A DNA stretch of 64,000 nt, taken from positions 127,789 through 191,788 of the forward strand of contig NW_013657617.1 of the NCBI RefSeq assembly GCF_000142905.1, written 5' to 3'. The notes below the pieces were generated by a model. That model made no database searches. It was given only the letters and a program-made list of their open reading frames with translations, and had not been told where the DNA came from. Source of the stretch: Thecamonas trahens ATCC 50062 (Eukaryota; Apusozoa; Apusomonadida; Apusomonadidae). Shown one piece after another: positions 18,450 to 27,600 of this stretch. Numbering within the stretch: the first letter of the stretch is position 1; every line of letters begins with the position of its first letter. Both the position numbers and the translations under genes were made by a program.

Positions 18450-21191
18450 CTAGGTGGAGGACGAGGAGGAAAAGGGCGGGACGGGGGAGGGGGCCGGGTG
18501 CGGCGAAGAGAGGTTGTCGTCCGAGTCAAAGCGCATGCGCGGGATGGGCGCCGAGGTGGCCATGGCGGCGCGCGACATGCGGCGGGCCTTGAGATCGCGG
18601 GCCTTGAACGGGTCGAGCATGCCGAGGACGCGCTCAATATCGGCGGCCAGCTTGCGCTCGGTCTTGTCGACGCGGTCTGAGATGAGGTCGAAGAGGGTGT
18701 TGAACTCGTAGTCGCCGATGTCGCGGAGAGTGATGATCTTCTGGGCGACGGTGTGCTGCTTGCGGACGAGGTCCGAGGCCATGGCGGCGCGCTCGGCGGT
18801 GGAGAGCTGGTTGTCGTTGTCAAGGTCGTATGTTGCCATGACCTCGTCGACGTCGCCGTCAAAGTAGCCGCGTGACTCGGCCATAACCTCGAGCAGCTCC
18901 TCGCGGTCGAGGAGGCCGTCTTGGTTGACATCTGCGCGGCGGATGGAGCGCTGGAGCGAGGCGGCCTTCTTCTGGAGATTGAGCGTCTTGACGAGCTTGC
19001 GGCCGAGGCCTGTGGTGGATGCCCATGCCATGGTCTTTTGGATAAAGGTGGGCTCCTTGGCGCGAGCGAGGTCTCGGGCGACGTCGTTGTACGCGTTGTC
19101 GACAATGGCGAGGAACATAGCGAGAATGACAAAGAAGACGAGGATGACAAAGGTGAAGAAGAAGATGGGCCCAAAGACACGGTTCGAGTGGCGAAGGGCG
19201 TCAAAGTCGAACTGGCCAAGAGTGGCAAGGAGCATGGTGTAGATGGTGAGGCCGAGGGTGTCGAAGCCCTCGACGTCCGAGCCAAAGGCGAGCGAGCCGG
19301 CCTGGGCAAAGCCAAACATGACAAAGAAGAACATGAGGACAAAGAAGAACATGGGCCGGAAGGCGCGGACGCAGACGCGGGCGATCATGGACATCTTGGG
19401 CTCAAACGAGGTGTACTTGAAGATCTTGAACCAGAGCATAAAGGCGTTGCAGGCGAGGATGTTCTTCTCTGTGGCATCCCAGAAGACGATCTCCTGAAAG
19501 TTGTAGAACGAGTCGCGCGCGGCAGGCTGGATGTTGAGAGCGTCAAACTGGCGGATGGCCTTGATGCGGATGCCGACGACGGCGAGGAATAGGACGACGT
19601 TGAGGATGTCAAAGTAGTTCCAGCCGTCGCGCCAGTACTTTGTCCACGAGTGCTTGAAGGCCCGGACACGGTCGGCGCGGGTGAGCGGGCCCTCGGCGTC
19701 GGCGACGCGGTTTTGCGAGCGAAGCCACTTGCGGTGGCGGACGACGTCGTGGAAGATCTCGGCAAACTCCTCGCCAACAAAGAAGCAGACAAAGACGACG
19801 AGCATGATCTCGCCGGCGAGGAACCACTTGCCGGCCTCGCCGCGGATGGGGTAGAGGCGGAGGACGCGGAACTTGTAGTCGGGGTAGATGCCGCCCGAGG
19901 GAAGGAACTCAAACTGAAGCTGAACGACACAGAAGAGGTTGATGTTCGGGTTGTAGGTGGAAAAGTCGACAAAGACGGCGCGGGTCTGGGCGTCGAGCCA
20001 GCCGTTGTTCTTGAGGAACTGAAGTCGGGCCGTCTCGTTGGCGACCGAGGTGACGCCGATGTGGTGGACAAAGCCGCCGCCGTCATACCGGCGCCAGCGG
20101 GCGAGCTGTGGGTTGGTGTCGAGCTCCTCTCCAGAGGTGTAGCTCCACACGTTGCCCGGCCCGTAGCTCACGCGCGACTCTTCGCCGATGGCGTACCGGC
20201 CGTGGCACGACGAGATGTACGACTGAAAGGCCTTGGGCACGGTGCACAAGCCGGAGCGGACGCGGATCTGGCGGACACGTGCGCCGCCGACGAGGTAATT
20301 GGTCCCGTACATGACGCCTGGCCCCGCGCCTTGGTCTGCGAGTAAGCCGGCGACAAACGGGCCTTCCATGTACTCCCAGAACTCGTCAAAGGTGACGATG
20401 GAGAAGAAGTTCTTGAGCGTCTTGATGCCCGGGACCTCTTCGGCGAGGAACAAGTCCTTCATGAGGTCGTTGTGCTGAAAGGCGAAGAGCGGATCGCGCA
20501 TGTAGAGAACGACAAGGGTAAAGGTGGCGAGAAAGGCAAAGTAGATGAGTATCTCCAGCCCCACGCCCGGCGCCTCGCACCGCGGACGCATGAACTTGTA
20601 GTTGCCGTCCTCGGTCTTTTCAAAGAACCGAAACTGCTCGCGTCCGGCCTGCAGCGTCGACTTTGCTGCCGAGAGGAAGCGCCTGCCCATCGAAGGCGAG
20701 CCGTTGCCCGGCGCGGCGCTCTCGGCCTCATCACCGGGCTTGTTAGCTTGAGCGGATGATGAGGCGTCAAGATGGCCCGAGACTGAAGCTGAAGCCGTTG
20801 TCAAAGGCGGACCAGACCGAGCAGGGCCAAAGTCCGAGACGCTGGCTAGCTTGCTTGTCGATGCCGAGGCGAGACCGTGACCATGGCCTCCGGACCGTCC
20901 TACTTGCTGACCTCTCCGCGGGGCATTGTCCTCAGTGAACGCCACCGTCTTGCGTCTGCGACCAGCACCCGCACCCGCAGCTGTATTAGGGTGGCCTGCG
21001 GCTGTGTTCCATCCTCCGCGTCGACCTCCTCCTCCTCCTCGTCCTGTGCTTCCTCCGCGGCGGTGTGCGGCAGGAGGCGCCACACCAGCCAGTTGGCTTC
21101 GAGGTGTGGACGAGTTCATCGAACCTGACGAGGAGGCTGGGGAGAGTACTTGCTTGTGGTTCCCGTTGCTGCCAACTGTCTCCCTTGCCAT
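18450..21191 (-). CDS. Polycystin-2-like (TRPP) cation channel
   Basis: 913 aa from the ATG at 21191. The open frame continues upstream to 21563 but only as Pro/His-rich translation of C-runs, so the later ATG (MARETVGSNG) is preferred. The order matches PKD2: a cytosolic Ser/Gly-rich N-terminus; TM1 near 205-230; a large extracellular polycystin (TOP) domain ~240-445 with a Cys pair in SGLCTVPKAF and SCHGRYAI; TM2-TM6 ~450-710; a pore loop ~633-665 reading MLLATLGQFDFDAL; two EF-hands ~750-795 (DVNQDGLLDREE, DLDNDNQLSTAE); and a terminal coiled coil. The filter reads LGQ where PKD2-family channels have LGD; the Gln is residue 660. It probably sits in flagellar or plasma membrane as a Ca2+-regulated channel (family knowledge). 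Confidence 0.95.
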   Translation of the reverse strand: MARETVGSNGNHKQVLSPASSSGSMNSSTPRSQLAGVAPPAAHRRGGSTGRGGGGGRRGGWNTAAGHPNTAAGAGAGRRRKTVAFTEDNAPRRGQQVGRSGGHGHGLASASTSKLASVSDFGPARSGPPLTTASASVSGHLDASSSAQANKPGDEAESAAPGNGSPSMGRRFLSAAKSTLQAGREQFRFFEKTEDGNYKFMRPRCEAPGVGLEILIYFAFLATFTLVVLYMRDPLFAFQHNDLMKDLFLAEEVPGIKTLKNFFSIVTFDEFWEYMEGPFVAGLLADQGAGPGVMYGTNYLVGGARVRQIRVRSGLCTVPKAFQSYISSCHGRYAIGEESRVSYGPGNVWSYTSGEELDTNPQLARWRRYDGGGFVHHIGVTSVANETARLQFLKNNGWLDAQTRAVFVDFSTYNPNINLFCVVQLQFEFLPSGGIYPDYKFRVLRLYPIRGEAGKWFLAGEIMLVVFVCFFVGEEFAEIFHDVVRHRKWLRSQNRVADAEGPLTRADRVRAFKHSWTKYWRDGWNYFDILNVVLFLAVVGIRIKAIRQFDALNIQPAARDSFYNFQEIVFWDATEKNILACNAFMLWFKIFKYTSFEPKMSMIARVCVRAFRPMFFFVLMFFFVMFGFAQAGSLAFGSDVEGFDTLGLTIYTMLLATLGQFDFDALRHSNRVFGPIFFFTFVILVFFVILAMFLAIVDNAYNDVARDLARAKEPTFIQKTMAWASTTGLGRKLVKTLNLQKKAASLQRSIRRADVNQDGLLDREELLEVMAESRGYFDGDVDEVMATYDLDNDNQLSTAERAAMASDLVRKQHTVAQKIITLRDIGDYEFNTLFDLISDRVDKTERKLAADIERVLGMLDPFKARDLKARRMSRAAMATSAPIPRMRFDSDDNLSSPHPAPSPVPPFSSSSST

Positions 21192-21607
21192 GGTGTGTGG
21201 GGTGAATGGGTGGGTGGGTGGGTGGGGGGGGTGGTGGGGCGGGAAGTCGGGTGGAAGGCGGTGAGTGGCGGGAAGTGGGAGAGGCGGGCGGGGGGGGAAA
21301 GGGAGAGGTAGGGGGTTTTTTGGGAAGGTTGGTGGGAGTGGGTGGAGGCGGGGGGAGTGGGTGTGTGGGGGGGGGTGGAGGAGGAGGAGGAGGAGATGGA
21401 AGGAGGGGAGGGGGATGATGTAGGGGGAGGGGGAGAGGATGGTTGTGAGAGGTGGATGTGAGAGGGAGGGGGGGAGTTGATGTGTTGGCCGGGTCTTTTG
21501 AGGGGTTGTTTTTCTGCTGTTTTTTTCTACGTTTGGTGATGGTGTTGCGCGTCCTGGTTCCACACTGGGTCGGCTGAGAGGGCAGAGGACAGAGATGGCA
21601 GGCGAGG
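21192..21607. promoter_or_regulatory. C-rich (minus-sense) 5' flank of channel gene
   Basis: 416 bases dominated by G-runs on the plus strand, that is C-runs on the sense strand of the polycystin gene, with GGGTGG and GGAGGAGG micro-repeats. No gene is seen. It must hold the channel promoter and 5' UTR and the 5' part of the intergenic space after the next minus-strand gene's stop at 21608. Confidence 0.4.
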
Positions 21608-22210
21608 TTACATGTAGTAGCCGTCACAGGCCTCAATGCAGATGCTGCACTCGCAGGTCTTGGTATTGTAGCGACTGAGGCCGAGCTCGAGTGCGGTCCG
21701 GTGGTTGCGAGCCGCCTGTCCGGCGTCGAGGAACGTGGTGGCGACAAGGGGTGGCGTTGAGAAGCAGTCCCAATCCGTGTTGATCTTGTACACAAAGCAG
21801 CCAACAAAGTAGCCCTCAATGTAGAGCGGAACAAGGAGCTGCGGGTGACGCGAGCCGACATGGGCGCCGGCCATGGATGAGCTCGCGAGGTCGAGCGAGT
21901 CGTGGAAGTCTGCAGCCGAGTAGTAGTCAGTGTCGACCCGGCGCCGAAGCTGATCAAGTGCGTGCTTGCCGACCATTGTTGTCGTGTACTCACGGAGGTC
22001 GCTGCCCTCAATCATGCGAATCTAGACGCGGAGCGGAGTGAGTTGTGTGCCGAGTTGTGTGCCGCAGCGCAAAGTAGCAGGAATGAGGGGAGGAAGACGG
22101 TGGGGAGCAGCAGGACGACGTACAATGTCAATGTCGCTCATCTTGGCAAGCTCGTCGGCATCGCTCTGGGAGCGGGGGCGGGGGCGGGAGCGGGTCGGAA
22201 TGATGGACAT
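21608..22210 (-). CDS. Unknown protein, two exons
   Basis: I do not recognise this protein. I predict exon 1 22210-22124 and exon 2 22021-21608, with a 102-base intron. The donor reads ATT|GTACGT and the acceptor GTCTAG|ATT, joining in phase 0 to give 166 aa. The joined text reads SDIDI then IRMIEGSDLREY, with no stop. The first exon is basic and Arg/Pro-rich; an alternative start is the internal Met of MSDIDI. Exon 2 is a compact, mixed alpha/beta-looking sequence (LLVPLYIEGYFVGCFVYKIN) with a Cys-rich end (CECSICIEACDGYYM). The terminal CxCxxCxxxC could bind a metal, but that is speculation. The gene is divergent from the ankyrin gene at 22938. Confidence 0.65.
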
Positions 22211-22937
22211 GTTGGAAGAGATGGAGTTGAGTGTGTGGATGCCGAGGCGTGTGGTGGTGTGCCTATCTGCCCTTGCTTTTTGACTAGGTTCCATGTGTGC
22301 CTTGAAAGTGTCAAACTGAAATACTGCAGCCGTCCGTGCGCTCCTTGCATTTGTTCTCCTGATGCGCAAAGAGGACAATGCAGGGAAGCTTCCTCCGACC
22401 GTCGCCCTTCTGCCGCACATGAGCGGCAGTGTGCATGCGAGTGTGATGTACATGTGTGTGCGTGCGTGTGTGTGTGTGTTGGTTGTGGCGAGTGTGAAGG
22501 AGATGTCCCGGCGAAGAACGAGAGAGTGTGTGCCCTTTCTTGAAATGTGTTCCCTTCCGCTTCCTTCGTGAAGGGGGTGCCGGGGTGGGGTGGGGGTGGG
22601 GGTGGTGGGGGATGTTTGGAATGTGTAGAAAGGGGAGGGATGTAAGGGAGGGCAGTGTGGGTGTGCGTGGTGATGTGGGTGTGGGAGGGGAATGGGGCGG
22701 CATGTGTGGTGGAAATTGGTCGGTGCCGTCCGGTGCACCGGTCAAATGGTTGGTCGTCCCGTCGCACTCTGGTGTGTTCGGCCGGCCAACCGTCAGCCGA
22801 CAGCTTGCCGGCAGGCCCAAGGCGGTGTGACGGTGCTACCGGGCACTTCACCTCGTCAACAAGGACAAAGACAAGGACGTGTGGTCTTTGATTATCTCTT
22901 TTGAGCACGAGTGGGTAACAGGCGTGTGTGCGTCGTA
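22211..22937. promoter_or_regulatory. Divergent intergenic region
   Basis: 727 bases between two divergent genes, so it should contain both promoters. It holds a (TG)n/(GTGC)n run at about 22445-22480 and G-rich GGGGTGG repeats at about 22572-22612. Open frames across it are Thr/His-rich repeat translations with no domain signal. The boundary between the two promoters cannot be seen. Confidence 0.4.
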
Positions 22938-23571
22938 ATGGAGCTGCTTGTGTTGGTCAAGGCCGACGCGCCCAACGTGCTCGAGGAGGTGAAGCAGCTG
23001 GTGCTTGAGGCGGATTCGGATGTCAATGCGCGGGATCATACCATGTATGCTGTGGGTTGAGGAGGGTGGGGGGTGGGTGGGGGTGGGGTGAGGGGATGAC
23101 TCATATGGTGATGCGGATTGGGCTGGCTTGGCGGTGGCGTTGATGCGGATTGGTTGGTGGTGGCGGTGGTGGTGGCGGTGGCGGTGGCGGTGGCGGTGGC
23201 GTTGATGCGGATTGGTGGTGATGGTGGTGCGGATCGATCGGCGGGTTGGTGGGTTGGCGGGATGCGGGCTGGTAATGGCTGGGAACGACAGGGCTACGGC
23301 ACTGCACTGTGCGGCGCAGACGGGCCAGGAGGATGTGCTGCTTTTTCTCATCGGAAAGGGCGCATCGGTGCGGGCACAGGACAACAAGGGCCACACGCCG
23401 CTGCATGTGGCGATTCTCTCCAATCAGGTTGCGACGGCAGCGTTGCTCGTCGAGTTCTCGCTGGCCTCGGACTTGCTCATCAAGGACATCAACGACAAGA
23501 CCCCGCTGGACATGGCAGCAACGACACCAGCCATGAACCAAGTCGTCGCCCTCGACCGTGCTCTCGACTAG
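22938..23571 (+). CDS. Small ankyrin-repeat protein, two exons
   Basis: Predicted exon 1 22938-23044 and exon 2 23292-23571, 128 aa. The donor is CCAT|GTATGC and the acceptor CGACAG|GGC. The split codon AT|G restores a textbook ankyrin junction: DVNARD in exon 1 continues as HTMATALHCAAQTGQ in exon 2, which strongly supports the splice. Further repeats read GASVRAQDNKGHTPLHVAILSNQ and DLLIKDINDKTPLDMA, giving about three ankyrin repeats and nothing else. It is probably a small soluble scaffold. The 247-base intron is almost entirely GGTGGC/GATGCGGATTGG repeats. Confidence 0.85.
23075..23240. repeat. Intronic GGTGGC / GTTGATGCGGATTGGT repeats
   Basis: The intron of the ankyrin gene contains a GGTGGC array (about 23157-23202) flanked by direct copies of a GGCGTTGATGCGGATTGG unit at about 23132 and 23199, with a related GATGCGGATTGGGC at about 23110. 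Confidence 0.85.
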
Positions 23572-23834
23572 GTCTCTGGCAGATCCAGATCGAGTTCACC
23601 CTCCTGCGCGTGTACGCATGTAGTAGACGATTGAACAAGGTGATCACCCCCTCACCCACCCCATCCCCCATGATCACCCCTTCACCCACCCCATCCCCCG
23701 CAATCGCTCCCTCACTCCATTCCCCCCCAATCGCCCCATACTCGCCCCATCCCCCCAGTCACCCCCCCCCCCTCCCCCACCCCACCCCACCCCACCCCCA
23801 TCCCCCTCACCACCACCACTCCACGCAGACCACT

Positions 23835-24677
23835 ATGTTCAGGACGGCAGTTATGGTGACGAGTGGATGCATGGGCATGCGGAGGCTGACGGCATCAGCA
23901 GGAGCAGCAGCAGGTCACTCCAAGTGGGCCAACATTCGCCACCGCAAGGCCGACGTGGACAAGAAGCGCGGCTCGCTGCTCAACCGCATGTCCAAGGAGA
24001 TCATGGCTGCTGTGAAGGAAGGCGGTGGCGATGCTCGAGAGAACCTTCGACTGGCTTCCATTGTCTCGCGTGCTCGTGCTGCCAACGTGCCCAAGGCCAA
24101 TGTTCAGTCTGCCATCGATGCTGCTCTCTCCAGATCGGCTGCCGGCTCGGAGAGCGTGTACGAGGGCCAGCTGGGCCCGGTCTCGCTCCTCATCCAGACT
24201 CTGACCGACAACAAGAACAGGACAACAGCTCGTGTCCGCCACTGCTTGACAAAGTACGGTGGCGCTCTCGCTGGCGCCGGATCTGCCGCTTGGCTCTTCA
24301 ATCGCCGCCTGCTCTTCTCCATTCCGCTGCCGCACGACGACGCCATCGTCGACGCTCTCATGGACGCTGCCCTCTCCAACGGCGCCGATGACATCGAGGT
24401 CAACGATAGTGAGGACGGCTCCGACGAGCCCGGCTCGCTGGTGGTCGTTGCCGAGCCAGCCTCGTCCAAGCCGCTCGGCACCGCCCTCCACGCCGCCCTC
24501 GCCGAGCTCTACCCCGCCGGCCCGCCGGAGCTCGACGTCAAGATGGTCACCATGCCTGACAATTTTATCGACGTCTCGCCGGACCAGGCCGCCTCGCTCA
24601 ACTCGGTCCTCGACATGCTCTCCGACGAGGACGACGTCGTCGACGTCGAGCACAACGCCAACCCGGACCTTCTCTAG
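23835..24677 (+). CDS. TACO1/YebC-family mitochondrial translation or transcription regulator
   Basis: 280 aa from the ATG at 23835; the upstream open frame is only repeat translation. The first ~26 residues (MFRTAVMVTSGCMGMRRL...) are basic and amphipathic, like a mitochondrial presequence. The YebC signature follows: AGHSKWANIRHRKADVDKKRG, then IVSRARAANVPKANVQSAID and YEGQLGPVSLLIQTLTDNKNRT. Full YebC/TACO1 length is about 240-300 residues, so it is complete. Human TACO1 aids mitochondrial COX1 translation; bacterial homologues assist ribosomes or act as regulators. Its stop codon overlaps that of the convergent ankyrin gene within a CTAG palindrome. The 5' flank (23640-23833) is a strong C-rich CCATCCC/CACCCC tract. 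Confidence 0.93.
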   Translation: MFRTAVMVTSGCMGMRRLTASAGAAAGHSKWANIRHRKADVDKKRGSLLNRMSKEIMAAVKEGGGDARENLRLASIVSRARAANVPKANVQSAIDAALSRSAAGSESVYEGQLGPVSLLIQTLTDNKNRTTARVRHCLTKYGGALAGAGSAAWLFNRRLLFSIPLPHDDAIVDALMDAALSNGADDIEVNDSEDGSDEPGSLVVVAEPASSKPLGTALHAALAELYPAGPPELDVKMVTMPDNFIDVSPDQAASLNSVLDMLSDEDDVVDVEHNANPDLL

Positions 24678-27600
24678 CCGCTGCCGTCATCGATCACGAG
24701 CTCAAAGCCCGAAGCCACCAGCGCCTCCAGCTCGGCGACCCGTGCCTCGAGCTGGCGCACTCGCCGCTTGGCCTGGCGGGCCTCGGTCATCGCGCCCTGC
24801 TTCTCAAACTCGTTCTGCGCCAGCCGAAGCTTGACCTGGACCAGCTGCTCTTCGAGCTCGTCACCGGTGCGGCCGAGCTCGTCGCGCTCGGCCAGGCTCG
24901 CTTCGAGCAGCGTCTCCAGCGCGCCGATTCGCATTTTGGCATCCTCCAGCGCGGCGGCCACCTCGTCGTCGTGGTACAGTACGCCGTCGTCGCGCCCGCG
25001 TTCCTTGCCGAGGTCGGCAATGGTCGAGAGCGCGTCAACCTGAGCTTGCAGGGTGTCGACCTCGGCGTATGCCCGCTCCAACTCGACCCGCAGCTCCTCG
25101 TAGTCCTGGCCGACCTGGACCAGCGTCTGGCGGGTCGACGCCAGCTGCTTCCGCAGCCCGTCGTCACGGTAGAGCGCCACCTCGGCAGTGAGCTCTGCCG
25201 CCGTCGCCTCGCTCGCTGCCGCCGCCTCGCGCAGCCGTGCCACCTCGACCCGCGCCCGCTCCAGCTTGGCCCTCGCCCGGTCGCGCTCTTGTTGCGCCAC
25301 CGAGAGCTGCTCTTGGAGCACTTGCTGCATGGCCATAAACTCGGCGTCTTCCAGCCGCCCGCCCTGCGACGGGAGCCGGACCAGCTCTAGACGACGCGTC
25401 AGGGCCGCGTCCTCGTCAAACGAGCTCGACATGAGCGCACCACCAGCCCGGGCTGCAAAGTCGTCGTCAGTCTCGTCCGCCAGCGCCGGCGCCCGCATCC
25501 GCACAAACGGCGTCTCGGCGCCGCCGCCGGCTCGCACAATCGGCGAGTGGCCATAGATGTCAATGTACGCCCGCGTTGCCCGCGTGCTTGTCCCGGCTGC
25601 TGCCTCGGCCTCGGCCTCGGCCGCGGCCTCGGCCGCCGTCCGCCTCGCCTTCACCCGCCGCCACACCTCGATCCCGACAAAGACCGAGACGCCGATCACA
25701 AGCACAACGTATTCGACTACAAGCGGCGCCCACTGTGGGTTGGCCGCGGTCGATACGCGAGAAGCCCACGCATTGACGGCAGTCTTGAAGAGGACGATGG
25801 CGTACAGACCGGCCAGCGCTCGGTTGAGCATGCCGCCAAACGAGGTGCTTGTCAGCGAGCCACGCGAGGCCGGGAGGACCCGGGCAGCGACACCGCGGAT
25901 GGAAACCGGACCCGAGTCGGCGTCACGGTCGTTGGCATCGCGGAACGGCTTGATGATGAGCGTGGCGACAAGGAGCGCCGCGTACACTGCGCCTACCACC
26001 GCCAGATACACTCCCGGCGGCCCTGTGTAGAAGATCCGCACTGCGCCGACCAGGGCGCGTGCGGGGAGCTCGATGAGGGAGAAGACGGGTGCGTACTTGA
26101 CATCGAGCCCGCCCGAGAAGAACGCTGCTATGCCCGATGCCTGCGGCGAGCTCGGCCCGTCGGTCGTCGCGGCGTAGCTGCGCAAGAAGATGACGCCAAG
26201 CAGCAGCGCCGAAGGTATGTAGTAGAGGAGGCCGACGAGCGATGCCGCAGTATACCATGTGTGATCGCCGGCGTAGCAGGTGACCGACGGCGCCGCGTCA
26301 AGGACAAACACATGCTCTGAGGTGGCAAACGGGCCCGGAGCTGGCGGGAGTGCAACCTTGGTGCACTTGAGCGCGCGGAGGAGGGCAAGGACAAACGGGA
26401 GAAAGCCGCCTGACGAGAGCAGCGGGATGATGACGTCGAGCAGGTAGTAGTCGACGACCGAGCCCGAGCCGAGGCTCGGGAAGAGCGCGGTGAGATGCAG
26501 CGAGTAGTCGGCGACGAGGCCTAGCGCCAGGTTCGCCGACGCCAGTGTCCACAGCAGAATGGCCGAGAACGCAGCGAGGAACGCTGCCTCAAACGCTGTC
26601 CGCGCGTCCGATGAGGACGAGACGAGGACCGAGCCGAGCGAGACCGATCGCAGCGTCGACTCGACCGAAGCTGTCGCCGGAAACACCACGCCGTCGACGT
26701 AGGTTAGACCCCAGAGCTGGACAAACTGCAGCGCAATGAGCGAGAGCGTGAACACGTTCATGGCGTTGAACCGGAGGCTCTGCGACGGGCGCTCGACCAT
26801 GCGCAACGTCGTGTCGCGGGCAATCTGCACGCAGAGTGCGCCGCCAAAGATGAGGCCGAGGACGGCAAAGAGGCCGAGGACAAGGTAGGTGGCGAGGAGC
26901 GCCGAGCCGGCCGAAGTGCCTTCGGCGAGTGCCGGCATAACGGTCACGCCATAGAGGAGGCCGCCAGCGACGAGGAGGCCAAACACCGGAGCCATGATCT
27001 GTGAGGCCTGGGTGAGAAAGAGCTCTTCGAGCGAGGTCGAGAGCGGCGCAGTGAGGCCGCGCGGCGAAAAGACCGCGCCGAGCAGCAGTGCGGGCAGGCT
27101 CAGTGCCATGCCCAGCAAGGTGATGCAAAAGACGGCAGCGCGGGCGGCGCGGGCGCCAACGGCAGCTGCGACGCTAGCGTCGCCCGAGTGTGACCCGAGA
27201 AGGAGCGCCCGCTCGTAGCTCGGTGTTTCGGCCTGGTACGGGACGAAAGCAGCGCGGAGCTCGACGCCGTGGGTCCAGAGCTCATCGTATGAGCCATCGG
27301 AGCCAACGTTGGCCACAGCGCGATCAAAGGCAAGCTCAAGCGGGGTAGTCCGTGCGGCACCTTGTGACATGATGTGTGGGTCGGCACCGGCGGCGAGGAG
27401 AGCGCGGGCGATGGATGGAACGAGAAAGTAGTAAAAGCCCAGGTGGAGAGCGGTGGCACCGGCATCATCCTGGGCATTGATGGCGACGGCGCCGGTGGCA
27501 AGTAGCGCCTCGACAACCGCAACGTTGCCAAGCTGGGTGGCGTACATGATCGGCGTTCGCCCGCGCTCGTCGGTGGCGTTGACGTTGGCGCCTTCGGCGA

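Noticed and set aside
21206-21563. N-terminal extension of the polycystin gene to 21563
   Set aside because: It is Pro/His-rich translation of C-runs; the ATG at 21191 starts sequence with normal composition.
23118-23834. N-terminal extension of TACO1 back to 23118
   Set aside because: That frame crosses the ankyrin intron repeats and exon 2 out of frame, and then a C-rich tract. The ATG at 23835 gives a mitochondrial leader.
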